54,055 nt of DNA from Chloroflexaceae bacterium (GCA_025057155.1 JANWYD010000016.1:1-54055), one strand, 5' to 3'. Positions 18,150 through 27,330 are shown, counted from the stretch's first letter. The notes: generated from the letters alone by a model not told the origin. A program made the numbers and translations.

Positions 18150-18210
18150 TGACGCAACGGCGCAAAGGCCTGGCCCGACTACCACCTTGCGCCTTCGCGC
18201 CGTTGCGTCA
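18150..18210. terminator. Terminator-like hairpin between convergent genes
   Basis: TGACGCAACGGCGC (18150-18163) and its exact complement (18197-18210) enclose 33 bp, and an alternative inner stem GGCGCAA/TTGCGCC exists. It lies between the second permease and the minus-strand secreted protein. Confidence 0.6.
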
Positions 18211-18228
18211 AACTTGCTCAGCAATGCG

Positions 18229-19104
18229 CTAGGGCACCCCCGGTCCTGTCACAATGAAGGCCCCGACGCCGGTGATGTCGCTGCGTTCGCCGTGGGCGAC
18301 AAGACTGTAGAAGCCCGGCCTCAGCGCCCCCGTGCCGAAGACAATGCGGATGCGGCCCGCGCTATCGGCGGTGGTGGTGATGTCAAGGGGCACGACATCC
18401 GTCTCAGTGTTCAACCAGGTTACGATCTCTTCGCCGGGCAAGAAGAAATCTCCGGTGAACACATGCGCGGTGCCGGGCGGTCCCCGGTCGGGCGACACGC
18501 TGAGATTGAAGACTCCCCCGGTCCCTTCGCCTTGATTGCGAATGACCTCCACCTGCACCAGGCCGGTGCGGCAGAGGCCGGCAGGGCACTGGAAGGTTGC
18601 GTACAGGGGGATGCGGTCGCCTACTGGCGCGTCGCGGCGCACGAAGAAGTTGATCCGCCCGGTGCGCGTCGTGCCCGCCGCGACGTTGTTGACCCGCACC
18701 GTTACGCGCGTATCGTCAAAGCTGATCTGCTCATCCCCGGGCTCAAGCGCGGTTTCGGTAAAGATCGTCAGGCGCGAAGAGTAGGAGAGGTTAAGCAGGG
18801 TTGATGGGGCGCTAACTTGATCCACATTGCTCAGGCGAAACTCCACCGACAGAATGCTCCCCCGTTGCACCTGCAGAAGGGGAACCGGGCGCAGGGCGAG
18901 CTGTACATTGGCTGACCCGCGCCTGATCACCGGGAGAAACACCACCTGTCCCAGACCCTGCTGGGGAAGTACGGTGTCGCCCGTCGGCTCCGCGGTTGGC
19001 CCTTCCCGGGCCACGGCAGGGAGCGTTCCCAGCAGCGCGGCCAGCAGCGCGACGAGGAGGGCGATGCGGCCGATGCTTCCATTTCGATCATCTGCACGAT
19101 TCAT
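18229..19104 (-). CDS. Secreted Ig-like protein of the sortase cluster
   Basis: The ATG at 19104 has GGAG 7 bp upstream. A Sec signal peptide (IALLVALLAALLGTLPAVA, ~14-32) leads into 291 residues. Directly after it lies VVFLPVIRRG, the same short motif that ends the protein at 1757. Residues ~75-190 form a beta-sandwich-like part with a CPAGLC pair. The last ~90 residues resemble an Ig-like repeat frequent in Chloroflexota exported proteins (GPPGTAHVFTGDFFLPGEEI, then TADSAGRIRIVF). No sorting signal or C-terminal helix is present. It is the third gene after the YbaY-like protein and sortase and may be extracellular or a partner of the anchored protein. Confidence 0.75.
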   Translation of the reverse strand: MNRADDRNGSIGRIALLVALLAALLGTLPAVAREGPTAEPTGDTVLPQQGLGQVVFLPVIRRGSANVQLALRPVPLLQVQRGSILSVEFRLSNVDQVSAPSTLLNLSYSSRLTIFTETALEPGDEQISFDDTRVTVRVNNVAAGTTRTGRINFFVRRDAPVGDRIPLYATFQCPAGLCRTGLVQVEVIRNQGEGTGGVFNLSVSPDRGPPGTAHVFTGDFFLPGEEIVTWLNTETDVVPLDITTTADSAGRIRIVFGTGALRPGFYSLVAHGERSDITGVGAFIVTGPGVP

Positions 19105-19190
19105 GGCTTAACTCCGGGGCTACGGCGATCTGCGGCCCTACCGCGGACATCGAGAGCTAGAGCAGGACCTTGCCTTCCCGAATGGCCAGA

Positions 19191-20396
19191 CTACGACGAC
19201 CGCCTCGGCTCGGCGATGACCACCAGGCGCTGGGTAAAGTCAACCACCGCGCCCCCGCTTACGATCTGGTCGCCAGTGCACGCGATGAGCGTCACCATTT
19301 CGCGGCCTCGCGGAAAGAGAAACTCGGTCCGTTCGGGAGCGACGCGCATCTGTTGCGTCACCACATACTCGTGGCGCCGCCCGGAGGCATCGTACAACAC
19401 CACCTGCGCGCCCACGCTCACCTCGCGCAGACGCGCAAACGGCGCCGGGATGTGCGGTCGCGCCAGGAACGGCAGCACGTGCCCCCACAGGACGATATTC
19501 TCGCCCTCGCCGGGCGCGGCGCTCCCGCTGAACCAGCCGACATCATGATCGGGAACCACAAATGCGCCCGTTTCATCGGCGCCCGCCGGCACGGTGGCGA
19601 CCTCCAACCCGATCGCCGGGATGGCCAGGCGCACCGGCAGGCTGCGGGAGGCCGCGGGCGCGGGGGCCGGTTCCAGGGTGGGCGCAAGGGCCGCCAGCGC
19701 AGCGCCTGGCGGGTCAATGGCTACCGGCGCAGCTTCACGGCCCAGCAAGCCGCGCAGCACCAGCCCCTCGGCGATCTCCGGATGCAGCTCGAAGCGAGCG
19801 CGTTCGAACCACTGCACCACGTAGGCGCGCCCATCGGACAGTTGCTCCGTGCGGGGCGGCGTCAGCGGCAGGCCGTACAGCGCCAGGCTTTCGCCTTCGG
19901 TCAACGCGCCATCGCCGTCGAGATCGGCGCCACCGCCCAGCCAGGCCGCGAGGAACTCCCCACAGACGCTGAACCCGGTTTCAGCGAAGACGCGGCACTC
20001 GCCGATCATCGCCGTACTGGCGACCGTTCGCGTCGTGGCGTGGCGCGCCAGAGCCTCGGCCCCCACCCGACCAATCAGGGCGTCGTAGGGAAAGGGCAGG
20101 TCGGGATGCAACTCGATGCGCGCCCGCTCGAACCATTGCACCATCAGCGCGCGACCTTCGATCACCTCCGCTTGCAGCCCGGTGATGGGAAAACCGAACA
20201 CCATCAACCCGCCGCCACGTTCCCAGACTTCGCGGATGCGGCCACCAATGCAGTAACCGGTCTCGAGGAAGCACGCGGTCGCCATAGCCTGGGGGAGCGG
20301 GGCGGCTCCCCCGACGCTTACCGCAAGCCACCACGTCACCAGGGCCACCAGCGGCGACAATGCGCTCGGTGACAGGGCTCGTTTCACACGTATCAT
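19191..20396 (-). CDS. Class E/F-like sortase with two N-terminal FERAR repeats
   Basis: The start at 20396 puts a good Sec signal at the N-terminus; the longer frame to 20486 adds a non-signal stretch. The 401-residue product has two tandem repeats of about 85 residues (~40-125 and ~130-225), each with ETG..(V/I).G, FG/YG.P.T and VQWFERAR(I/F)ELHPE. The sortase domain follows: His306 (VLWGHVL), Cys373 (TLIACTGD) and Arg390 (FTQRLVV), the full catalytic triad. Sortases cleave a C-terminal sorting signal and attach the protein at the surface. The gene upstream encodes a protein with such a signal. Confidence 0.88.
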   Translation of the reverse strand: MIRVKRALSPSALSPLVALVTWWLAVSVGGAAPLPQAMATACFLETGYCIGGRIREVWERGGGLMVFGFPITGLQAEVIEGRALMVQWFERARIELHPDLPFPYDALIGRVGAEALARHATTRTVASTAMIGECRVFAETGFSVCGEFLAAWLGGGADLDGDGALTEGESLALYGLPLTPPRTEQLSDGRAYVVQWFERARFELHPEIAEGLVLRGLLGREAAPVAIDPPGAALAALAPTLEPAPAPAASRSLPVRLAIPAIGLEVATVPAGADETGAFVVPDHDVGWFSGSAAPGEGENIVLWGHVLPFLARPHIPAPFARLREVSVGAQVVLYDASGRRHEYVVTQQMRVAPERTEFLFPRGREMVTLIACTGDQIVSGGAVVDFTQRLVVIAEPRRSS

Positions 20397-20541
20397 GACG
20401 CGACCACTGGGCAAGCGGTCACAGGAAGAGGCAAGTAAAGCGCTCCGCCACTCCAACCTGGCATAGGCAGGATGGCGGAGCAGCAAATCAGAACTTCCAG
20501 GTGCAGAGCGCCAGCAACGTTGGAATTGCCGACCTCGAACG

Positions 20542-21096
20542 TTACGCGGGGACTCGTTCGCCTCGCTCGGCCTGCTCGCGTCGCGGCGCGAGCAGGCGCC
20601 GGGCGGCGAACACAGCCACAGCTCCCAGAAGGGCCAGACCTGCGATCAGCAGCGGCAGCCTGCCGCCTGTAGTGGGCGGCAGGCGGGAAGACACCAGCAC
20701 AATGTTCACATCGCTCACCGGCGCGCCGCCGGTGATCACCCGGTACACCCGGTTGGTCGTATAGCGGATCTGGCCGCCAAAACTGATATTAGCCTGTACG
20801 GTATAGGCCCGGTTGGGATCAATGCGCGCAGGATCATAGGTTACCGTGTAGCGGAAGGGGGGCTGCGCGTTGTTGGTGGTAAAGCGTTGCTCGGCGATCA
20901 GCGCGCCGGGGCGACCGGCGGTGGCAACCTCGGCGATCTGCACCGTCACCACCGCGTTCCCCGGCAAGGCAACCCGTTCGAGCAACGAGAGCGTCCCGGA
21001 GACGGCGGCAGGGGCGGTCTGGGCCGCGGCGGGGCCGGGAAGGGCCAGGAACGCGATGGCGAACAACACGACGAACGCCAGACGAAGAGCCTTCAT
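20542..21096 (-). CDS. YbaY-domain exported protein with LPPTTGG sorting-signal-like tail
   Basis: The ATG at 21096 has AGGAGG just upstream. The 184-residue protein has a signal peptide (residues 1-26, ending AAAQ). A YbaY/YscW-type beta domain (~30-135) follows: SGTLSLLERVALPGNAVVTV, then FRYTVTYDPARIDPNRAYTV and QANISFGGQIRYTTNRVYRV. A C-terminal LPPTTGG at ~139, a helix ~147-165 and a basic end (RRLLAPRR) complete the classical LPXTG-helix-charge order, with one extra Thr. YbaY relatives are usually lipoproteins with unknown function; here surface anchoring by the sortase 146 bp downstream is a good inference. Confidence 0.8.
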   Translation of the reverse strand: MKALRLAFVVLFAIAFLALPGPAAAQTAPAAVSGTLSLLERVALPGNAVVTVQIAEVATAGRPGALIAEQRFTTNNAQPPFRYTVTYDPARIDPNRAYTVQANISFGGQIRYTTNRVYRVITGGAPVSDVNIVLVSSRLPPTTGGRLPLLIAGLALLGAVAVFAARRLLAPRREQAERGERVPA

Positions 21097-21775
21097 ACAA
21101 CCTCCTGCAAGGCAATCAACGATTTCCCGCTGGGGAATACGGCCAGTCGCCAGCACGACAACGAGACCTCGTCTCGGCGCGGGTGCGGGAGCATGCGGCC
21201 TCCACAAGTTTCCTCCTTTTTGGGAGGGACCCCCATCTTTCCCCGTTTCCCCTCAATGATGATTATGGCAGGCGCCGGGAGGGTTATACCCTCTCAAAAC
21301 CCATTTCCTCTTCCGTGTAAGGCAAGCTCCCCGACGCGCCATTGTAACAGGCAATGCCACAACGATGATTCTTTGTGTAGAAAAGAGTATATCAGGACTT
21401 TTGGTGTTTGTACAGATGGGGATATTAGAATCAATTGGGACACGCATGGTATCAGTGGTAGTGAAGTTTGCGAGGGAGCAATGTTCGACTATCAGGCATG
21501 TAGCGTGATCGTAACTGTGCACACCCGGGGTAACAGTAGAGCCTTGGAGCGAAGGCGTCTCGCCCTCGAAGCCGCAACGAGGGCTGGAAGCCCTCGCTTC
21601 CAGGAGAAGTGTGAACAGTTGCCAAAATTGGTAATTTCATTTCGGCAGGGCCAGGCCCCCGCAACCTTGATATAGTCGCCAGCGAACACAGGGAAGGGGC
21701 GCGGCAGAGGAGCAGGCGAATTCCTCCTCTGCCGCGCCCCTGGCGGATGGATGCAGCGCGACGGGACAGCCGGGC
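21097..21775. other. Intergenic region with an AT-richer island and repeats
   Basis: About 680 bp between metG and the YbaY-like gene. The part 21330-21500 is clearly richer in A+T than the surroundings and could hold the promoter of the surface cluster. A partial GGGAGGG...TTTCCCC element (21220-21255) and the hairpin repeat copy 2 are present. Small frames here (e.g. minus strand 21253-21522) have no ribosome site or family resemblance. Confidence 0.45.
21513..21620. repeat. Dispersed hairpin repeat, copy 2, with 12-bp terminal inverted repeats
   Basis: AACTGTGCACAC (21513-21524) and GTGTGAACAGTT (21609-21620) are inverted with one mismatch. Inside are GAAGGCGTCTCGCCCTC and GAGGGCTGGAAGCCCTC. 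The 3' end is identical with the copy ending at 8446. The 108-bp unit resembles a miniature element. Confidence 0.7.
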
Positions 21776-23578
21776 CTATTGCAATGCCGCGCGCATGCGC
21801 TCCAGTTCTTCATCAATGATCTTCTCATCAAGTTTCTTAAACAGAGGCTCAGGTTGCCGCAGAGTCTGGCCGATAGGCAAACGCGGCGGCTCCCACCGGC
21901 CGAGCCAGAGGCTATAGTTGCCCGTCAGCACCCGGTGGCTGCGACCGTCCTCTTCGGTGTACTCGCGGAACTCTAGCGGCCCGGCGATGTATCCATCGAA
22001 TCCCAGGTACTCATGGAGGCGCTGGCTGCTGAAGGGCAAAAAGGGCGTAAACAGGATCTTCAGGCTGTTCACGCAGCGCAGGGCCACATGCCAGATCGTC
22101 GCGGCGCGTTCGGGATCGTCTTTGATCACTTTCCAGGGTTCCTGCTCGCTCAGATAGGTATTGACCTGAGCCGCCAGGCGCATGGCTTCCGTCAGCGCGG
22201 CTTTGAAGCGCACCTCTTCGATCAGCGCGCCGACGCTGGCGAAACCGCCCTCGACCTCGTCAATCAGGCGCTGGTCGCCCTCCTGCAAGGCCCCGGGACG
22301 CGGCACGGCCCCGAAGGTGCGGTGCACGTTGGTAAGGGTGCGATTGACCAGGTTGCCCCAGGTGGCCACCAGTTCGTCGTTGTTGCGGCGCACGAACTCG
22401 GCCCAGGTAAAATCGGTGTCCTGGTTCTCGGGGCCGGCGATGGTGAGGAAGTAGCGCAGCGCGTCGGCATCGTAGCGGCTTAAGAAGTCTTTGACATAGA
22501 TCACCACCCCGCGACTGCTCGAAAATTTCTTGCCTTCCATCGTCAGGAACTCGCTGCTGACGACGTTGTAGGGCAACTGCAATGGCACTTCAGCGAAGGC
22601 GCCAGCCGCGCTGCCGGCATAGTACCCGTCGCTGGAGACCCCCATCAACTGGGCGGGCCAGATAATCGTGTGAAAGACGATGTTATCCTTGCCCATGAAG
22701 TAGTAGTGGCGCGCGTAGCGGTTCTGCCACCAGTCGCGCCATGCATCGGGCGTGCCGCGGTTATGGGCCCACTCGATGCTGGCCGAGAGGTAGCCGATCA
22801 CTGCGTCGAACCAGACGTAGATCCGCTTGTCGTCACGGTGTTCGTACTCCGGCAGGGGGATGGGCACCCCCCAGTCCAGATCGCGCGTGATCGCCCGCGG
22901 TTTCAGATCCTTGATAAAATTGAGCGAAAAGCTGCGCACATTCGGCCGCCAGTGTTCCTGTTGCGCGATCCACTGCTGCAGGCGCTCGGCGAAGGCCGGC
23001 AGATCGAGAAAGAAATGCTCGGTGGTTTTGAAGACCGGCGGGCTGCCGTCGATCTTGGAACGGGGATTGATCAGATCAGTGGGGTCGAGCTGGCTGCCGC
23101 AGTGATCGCACTGATCCCCGCGCGCTTCGGGATACCCGCAGAGGGGGCAGACGCCTTCGATGTAGCGGTCAGGCAGGGTGCGGCCGGTAGTCGCCGAGAA
23201 GGCCCCCAGGGTCTCCTGGCGCAGAATGTAGCCCTTGTCGTACAGGGTCTTGAATACGTCCTGCGTAACACGGTAATGATTGAGCGTGGTGGTGCGGGTG
23301 AACAGATCGTAGCTTAACCCCAGATTGTGCAGATCGTCGGCGATGACCCGGTTGTAGCGGTCGGCCACTTCGCGGGGCGTCAGACCCTCCTTCTCGGCGA
23401 CGAGGGTGATCGGCGTGCCGTGCTCGTCGGTCCCTGAGACCATCAGCACACGATTGCCCGCCAGGCGGTGGTAGCGGGCAAAAATATCGGCTGGAACGCC
23501 AAAGCCGGCAACGTGGCCGATATGGCGCGGGCCATTGGCGTAAGGCCAGGCGACGGCGACCAGAATATGCTGTGGCAT
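21776..23578 (-). CDS. metG: Methionyl-tRNA synthetase
   Basis: The start at 23578 is followed at once by the family N-terminus ([20 protein letters not shown]) with HIGH at 19-22; an upstream extension to 23737 is not coding-like. The 600-residue enzyme has a four-Cys zinc knuckle ([17 protein letters not shown], ~142-158), the KFSSS form of KMSKS near 345, the conserved SGTDEHGTP, and an anticodon-binding helical domain ([12 protein letters not shown]). It charges tRNA-Met in the cytoplasm. There is no C-terminal tRNA-binding (EMAP-like) extension, unlike E. coli MetG. No T-box is seen in the ~160-base leader. Confidence 0.96.
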   Translation of the reverse strand: MPQHILVAVAWPYANGPRHIGHVAGFGVPADIFARYHRLAGNRVLMVSGTDEHGTPITLVAEKEGLTPREVADRYNRVIADDLHNLGLSYDLFTRTTTLNHYRVTQDVFKTLYDKGYILRQETLGAFSATTGRTLPDRYIEGVCPLCGYPEARGDQCDHCGSQLDPTDLINPRSKIDGSPPVFKTTEHFFLDLPAFAERLQQWIAQQEHWRPNVRSFSLNFIKDLKPRAITRDLDWGVPIPLPEYEHRDDKRIYVWFDAVIGYLSASIEWAHNRGTPDAWRDWWQNRYARHYYFMGKDNIVFHTIIWPAQLMGVSSDGYYAGSAAGAFAEVPLQLPYNVVSSEFLTMEGKKFSSSRGVVIYVKDFLSRYDADALRYFLTIAGPENQDTDFTWAEFVRRNNDELVATWGNLVNRTLTNVHRTFGAVPRPGALQEGDQRLIDEVEGGFASVGALIEEVRFKAALTEAMRLAAQVNTYLSEQEPWKVIKDDPERAATIWHVALRCVNSLKILFTPFLPFSSQRLHEYLGFDGYIAGPLEFREYTEEDGRSHRVLTGNYSLWLGRWEPPRLPIGQTLRQPEPLFKKLDEKIIDEELERMRAALQ

Positions 23579-23745
23579 ACGTCCTCTCCGCGTTGTGACT
23601 GGCGAAACCGGTCGTGAACGTGACAACAGCGAATTTCTCCTACACCTCTGCCAGAGGGGAGGAGCGGGGAGGACTATGCCTTCCCGGGAGTGTCTTAAGC
23701 ACGTTCGTCTGGCGGTTTGCGCGCAGCGGGCAGACAACTATGGCG

Positions 23746-23754
23746 ATTATACCA
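23746..23754 (-). promoter_or_regulatory. Extended -10 (TGGTATAAT) upstream of metG
   Basis: A perfect TGnTATAAT on the minus strand predicts a start near 23739 and a ~160-base leader for metG. The -35 region is poor, which extended -10 promoters tolerate. Confidence 0.55.
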
Positions 23755-23896
23755 TGTTTGCAGAACGGCCTCCCTTGTCATATCATAGTGGGGATGTGTC
23801 ACTGATGTGAAAATAACCGATAGCCCGCCGCTGGTGTGTTCATCGCGGCGGTGTGCGCCCTGCGAATGGGCGTCTGATATTAAGGATATTGCGGCC

Positions 23897-25123
23897 ATGC
23901 GAGATCTGCTTAGTCAGCTTGATCTGCCGATCATCATCGGGTTAATCGTTCTGGTTCTGATCATTCTGGCGGTAGTTGTGCTGTTTGCGCGGCGCTCCCG
24001 TCAAATGCAGACTCCTGCGGAGAGTCAGCCGCCGGTTAGCGAGCCGATTGACTACACTTCGCTGCCTATTGATGAAGAACCAACCAGTATGGCCCAGCGG
24101 TTCGCGAGTCTCTCCCTTGCGGGGAAGATCCTGGTCATCCTGGTTCCGATCCTGGTGCTCCTCGGCGTCCTGGCGCTGGTGCTGACGCTGCTGCCTGGCA
24201 GCGAGCAGACCGTCGCTCCCACCCCCGTGCCGGTTACGCTGCGGGTCCGCGATGCAGCGGTGATCCGCGCCGACCCGCCCACCATTGGCATTACCATTGA
24301 GACGACGGGCCTGGCCAATGGCGCCGTCGTCACTGCCGAACTGCTGGAAGATGGGTCGCCGTTTCCCTGGATGAACCCCGAGCAGGCCCAGGCCACGGTG
24401 CGGAACAATCGGGCCGAGATGCAGGTTCAGCGGGCCGATGACGCGCCCACGCCCACCGAGGGCCGCAGCTACACGGTGATCGCCCGCGGCCCCGATGGCA
24501 CGGCCAGCGCACCGATGGAACTGAGCATACCCTCGCTTGCCGGGATCGCCGATGCCTTCTTTGAGAAAACGGCGGCTGAGGCGCCAACCACCCCGCCGGC
24601 AACACCCACCAGCGCGCCAAGCCCCGCGCCTGCGACCACGCCTACCGCCGTGCCCACGCCCACCCCCGAACTGCCTACCGGCCCCATCGCCACCGTGGGC
24701 AACGGCGGCAACGTGCGCCGGCAGCCCATCGTGCTGGCCAATAATGTGGTGGCCGGGGTGAACGCTGGCGAAGAGGTGCAACTCCTCAGCCGCACTCCCA
24801 ACGGCGCCTGGTACCGCGTGCGCACGGTGCGCGACGAGATCGGCTGGGTTTCGGTCACGTTATTACGCATCCCGCAAGGGGTTAATGTGCCCGTGGCCCC
24901 GGTGGTCACCGTCTTTGTGACCGGCCCGGTGTATGAGCGTCCCGATCGCGCCAGCACCGAACTCGACCGCGTGAACCAGGGTGAAGTGGTCGAGTTGACC
25001 CGTCGCACCGCGGCCGGCGACTGGTATGCGATTGTGAACCTGCGCGACGTGGCGGGCTGGGCGCCCGCTGAATTGCTCGGCATTCCTCCCGAAGTGGCGG
25101 ACGCGGTGCCGGTAGAAGAATAG
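23897..25123 (+). CDS. Membrane protein with two SH3b domains
   Basis: The ATG at 23897 (AAGGA 10 bp upstream) gives 408 residues; the frame is open from 23807 but the earlier part is not convincing. A first helix (LPIIIGLIVLVLIILAVVVL, ~8-30) and a second (ILVILVPILVLLGVLALVLT, ~80-100) flank a short cytoplasmic linker. An Ig-like stretch follows, then a Pro/Thr/Ala-rich linker (~265-290). Two bacterial SH3 domains come last (NVRRQPIVLANNVVAGVNAG, then GAWYRVRT; and VYERPDRASTELDRVNQG). SH3b modules often bind cell-wall peptides. It ends 8 bp before glnA, so the two are probably co-transcribed, although a functional link is not evident. Confidence 0.8.
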   Translation: MRDLLSQLDLPIIIGLIVLVLIILAVVVLFARRSRQMQTPAESQPPVSEPIDYTSLPIDEEPTSMAQRFASLSLAGKILVILVPILVLLGVLALVLTLLPGSEQTVAPTPVPVTLRVRDAAVIRADPPTIGITIETTGLANGAVVTAELLEDGSPFPWMNPEQAQATVRNNRAEMQVQRADDAPTPTEGRSYTVIARGPDGTASAPMELSIPSLAGIADAFFEKTAAEAPTTPPATPTSAPSPAPATTPTAVPTPTPELPTGPIATVGNGGNVRRQPIVLANNVVAGVNAGEEVQLLSRTPNGAWYRVRTVRDEIGWVSVTLLRIPQGVNVPVAPVVTVFVTGPVYERPDRASTELDRVNQGEVVELTRRTAAGDWYAIVNLRDVAGWAPAELLGIPPEVADAVPVEE

Positions 25124-25131
25124 GAAGGTGT

Positions 25132-26559
25132 ATGTCCACCCAACTGCGCGATTTCCTGGAGATCCCCTACGACCAGCTCGAAGAACTCAACCTGGAGGCC
25201 AAGGCGCAGCGCCTGCGCCGCGTGCCTTCTGACGCCATTCGCGAAGAACGGATGCGCTACCTGAACGATGAGAAGCGCATCAAGGCGGTGACGGTCTGCT
25301 TCGCCGACCTCGAGGGCCGGCTGCATATGCTGGACTACGACAAGAAGTTCCTGCTCAAGTCAGCCGATAATCTGACCTTCGACGGCTCCTCCATCCGCGG
25401 CTTCTCGGTGCAGTCCGAGTCCGATCTGCGGCTGGCGATTGACTGGCCGGCCTTCTACTGGCTGCCCGCCGATGTCTTCGGTCCCGGCAAGGTGCTGGTC
25501 TTCGGCGAAGTGCGCGCGCACGACGGCTCGCCCTACGAGGCCGATCTGCGCACCCGGCTGCGGCTCTATACTACCGACCTCTTCGAGCGCGAAGGGCTGA
25601 CCTGTAACGTTGCCAGCGAAATCGAGGGCTTTCTGTTCCAGGGACGCAACGCCGAACAGCACTATCGTGATACCGGCGAGTTCAAGTTCGTCAGCACGGG
25701 CGGGTACTACCACTCGCTGCCGGGCGATCCGCTGCGCACCTTCATTGACACATGCGCCGAGGCGCAGCGCGCCATGGGCTTCGCCAACGAGAAGGATCAC
25801 CCCGAGGTCGCCCCCTCGCAGTTCGAGATGAACTACGGATACACTGAGGCGACCATCGCCGCTGATCAGATCCTGCTCTACAAACTGATCTGCCGGCAGG
25901 TCGCCAGCCGCCTCGACATGACCGCCAGTTTTTTGCCCAAACCGGTGACAGGCGTCAATGGCAACGGCATGCACACCAACCTCTCCGTGGCCCGCGCCGA
26001 CGAGAATCTGTTCTACGACCCTCGCGGCGAGGAACAGCTTTCCGCCTTTGCCTGGAGCTTCGTTGACCGCATCCTGCACCACGCCAGGGAGATGTGTCTG
26101 GTGCTGAACTCCAGCGTCAACGCCTACCGGCGCCTCGACCCTCACTTTGAGGCCCCCAACGAGATCAAGGCCTCGGCAGTGGATCGCGGGGCGATGATCC
26201 GCATTCCGATCGGCAACGCGCGCTCGGCGCGCATCGAGGTGCGCGCCATCGCGCCCGACGCCAGTCCGTATATGGCAATTTACACGTTGCTGCGCACGGG
26301 GCTTGAAGGCCACGCCCCGTCGAGCCATTTGCGCGCCGGGGGCGAGTTCCTGCCCGATAATATCTACGACGCTATCGCCTGTTTCCGCGAGAGCGCCCTG
26401 ATGGCCAGCCTGCTCGGCGTGGATGTGCGCGACAAGTACGCCGACCTGAAGCTGACTGTCGCCGATCGCTGCCCGCGCAAGCTGGGCACGCTGATCAAAC
26501 GCGCTGAGGTGCAGTTCCACCACGAGGTGACCAATCAGTACCTCTGGAGCCGATTCTGA
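25132..26559 (+). CDS. glnA: Type I glutamine synthetase
   Basis: The enzyme condenses glutamate and ammonia to glutamine using ATP. The 475-residue protein has the beta-grasp entrance (VCFADLEGRLHMLDYDKKF, then FDGSSIRGF), the metal/glutamate-binding NGNGMHTNLS, the NAYRRL block, and RIPIGNARSARIEVRAIAPD. NIYD occurs where enteric GS has the adenylylated Tyr (NLYD), so covalent control is possible but no adenylyltransferase gene is in the window. The ~470-residue length is typical. It lies 8 bp behind the SH3b gene and has GAAGG as ribosome site. Confidence 0.95.
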   Translation: MSTQLRDFLEIPYDQLEELNLEAKAQRLRRVPSDAIREERMRYLNDEKRIKAVTVCFADLEGRLHMLDYDKKFLLKSADNLTFDGSSIRGFSVQSESDLRLAIDWPAFYWLPADVFGPGKVLVFGEVRAHDGSPYEADLRTRLRLYTTDLFEREGLTCNVASEIEGFLFQGRNAEQHYRDTGEFKFVSTGGYYHSLPGDPLRTFIDTCAEAQRAMGFANEKDHPEVAPSQFEMNYGYTEATIAADQILLYKLICRQVASRLDMTASFLPKPVTGVNGNGMHTNLSVARADENLFYDPRGEEQLSAFAWSFVDRILHHAREMCLVLNSSVNAYRRLDPHFEAPNEIKASAVDRGAMIRIPIGNARSARIEVRAIAPDASPYMAIYTLLRTGLEGHAPSSHLRAGGEFLPDNIYDAIACFRESALMASLLGVDVRDKYADLKLTVADRCPRKLGTLIKRAEVQFHHEVTNQYLWSRF

Positions 26560-27166
26560 GATGAAGAGGCCCCGGCAGAGCCAGCCCTCCCAGTCCCTCC
26601 CCTCGCACAGGCCGGTGGTAGTTTCCCCGGAGAGGACTAGACAAATCGCTCCCTCTTGTGTATGCTTAAGGCAATACTGAGCACATGCTAAGAGCCTGTT
26701 CGTGGTTGTGCGATCCCTTTTCTGGGAGGGCATATCCCTCCCAGCTCCTCCCTGAGGGGAGGGGCATGGGGAAACCCGGTTTCCCCACCTTTTACAGGAG
26801 TTGTTCGGATAGGCTCTGAGCGCAGGGACTGCGATGGTGCTGACGCGTCGTTGGTGAACGCGCGGCGCCTTCGATGACAGGGGTGACAGCGATGGGGAGC
26901 TGGATCGTTTTCGCGCAAATTGCGCTGGCCCTGGCTGCGGGATGGGTAGCCCTGATACCCGTTATGGCCTCAATACACGCGCGCCGTGGCCTGCAGCGCC
27001 CCTCGATCCTGGTGCGATCCGTTGCGCCCGCGCAGCGTCGTGACGCGCAATGCACCTTGCCAGAGCGCCTTTCTAGCGACTGATCCTACACCGGCCGGTT
27101 TCGGGTTGTGAAGCCTGAACGGGCAGGCTTCTACAGCACGCTTCGTGTCACCTCTGTCACGCGCAA
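26560..27166. other. Intergenic region between glnA and tRNA-Arg
   Basis: Contains a GGGAGGGC...CCTCCC half-element and the palindrome GGGGAAACCCGGTTTCCCC (26768-26786). An ORF at 26874-27083 (69 codons, MGSWIVFAQIALALAAGWVA) could encode one membrane helix, but it has no ribosome site or recognisable relatives; I leave it uncalled. Confidence 0.45.
26768..26786. repeat. Dispersed palindrome GGGGAAACCCGGTTTCCCC
   Basis: A perfect 19-bp palindrome with the G/C-rich half-element (CTGGGAGGGCATATCCCTCC) about 55 bp before it. Confidence 0.8.
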
Positions 27167-27195
27167 TTGACAGGCGTCAACTCCTACGCTATACT
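27167..27195 (+). promoter_or_regulatory. Sigma-70-type promoter of tRNA-Arg
   Basis: TTGACA (27167-27172), a 17-bp spacer and TATACT (27190-27195) form a near-consensus promoter. The predicted start (~27202) is just before the tRNA. Confidence 0.85.
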
Positions 27196-27208
27196 CTGAT
27201 CGCGATGA

Positions 27209-27282
27209 GACTCCGTAGCTCAACTGGATAGAGCGACAGCCTCCGGAGCTGTAGGTTGGTGGTTCGAGCCCACTCGGAGTCG
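27209..27282 (+). tRNA. tRNA-Arg (anticodon CCG)
   Basis: A complete cloverleaf of 74 bases: acceptor GACTCCG/CGGAGTC, D-stem GCTC/GAGC, anticodon stem ACAGC/GCTGT with loop CTCCGGA (anticodon CCG), a 5-base variable loop, and T-arm GGTGG-TTCGAGC-CCACT. It reads CGG arginine codons. CCA is not encoded; the 3' end runs on as GCAGAA. Confidence 0.97.
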
Positions 27283-27300
27283 CAGAAGTTGTCTGGCCAG

Positions 27301-27330
27301 CGCCCCCTTCGACCGCCGTCGTCGGGGGCG
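27301..27330 (+). terminator. Hairpin after tRNA-Arg
   Basis: CGCCCCC (27301-27307) pairs with GGGGGCG (27324-27330), with an inner CGAC/GTCG stem. It follows the tRNA by 18 bases and probably ends its transcript, though a T-run is lacking. Confidence 0.55.

Noticed and set aside
23579-23739. Possible T-box leader of metG
   Set aside because: No T-box consensus (AGGGTGGNACCGCG) or antiterminator fold could be found in the leader.
26874-27083. 69-codon ORF with one hydrophobic segment
   Set aside because: No ribosome site and no recognisable relatives; codon use is not distinct enough to support it.
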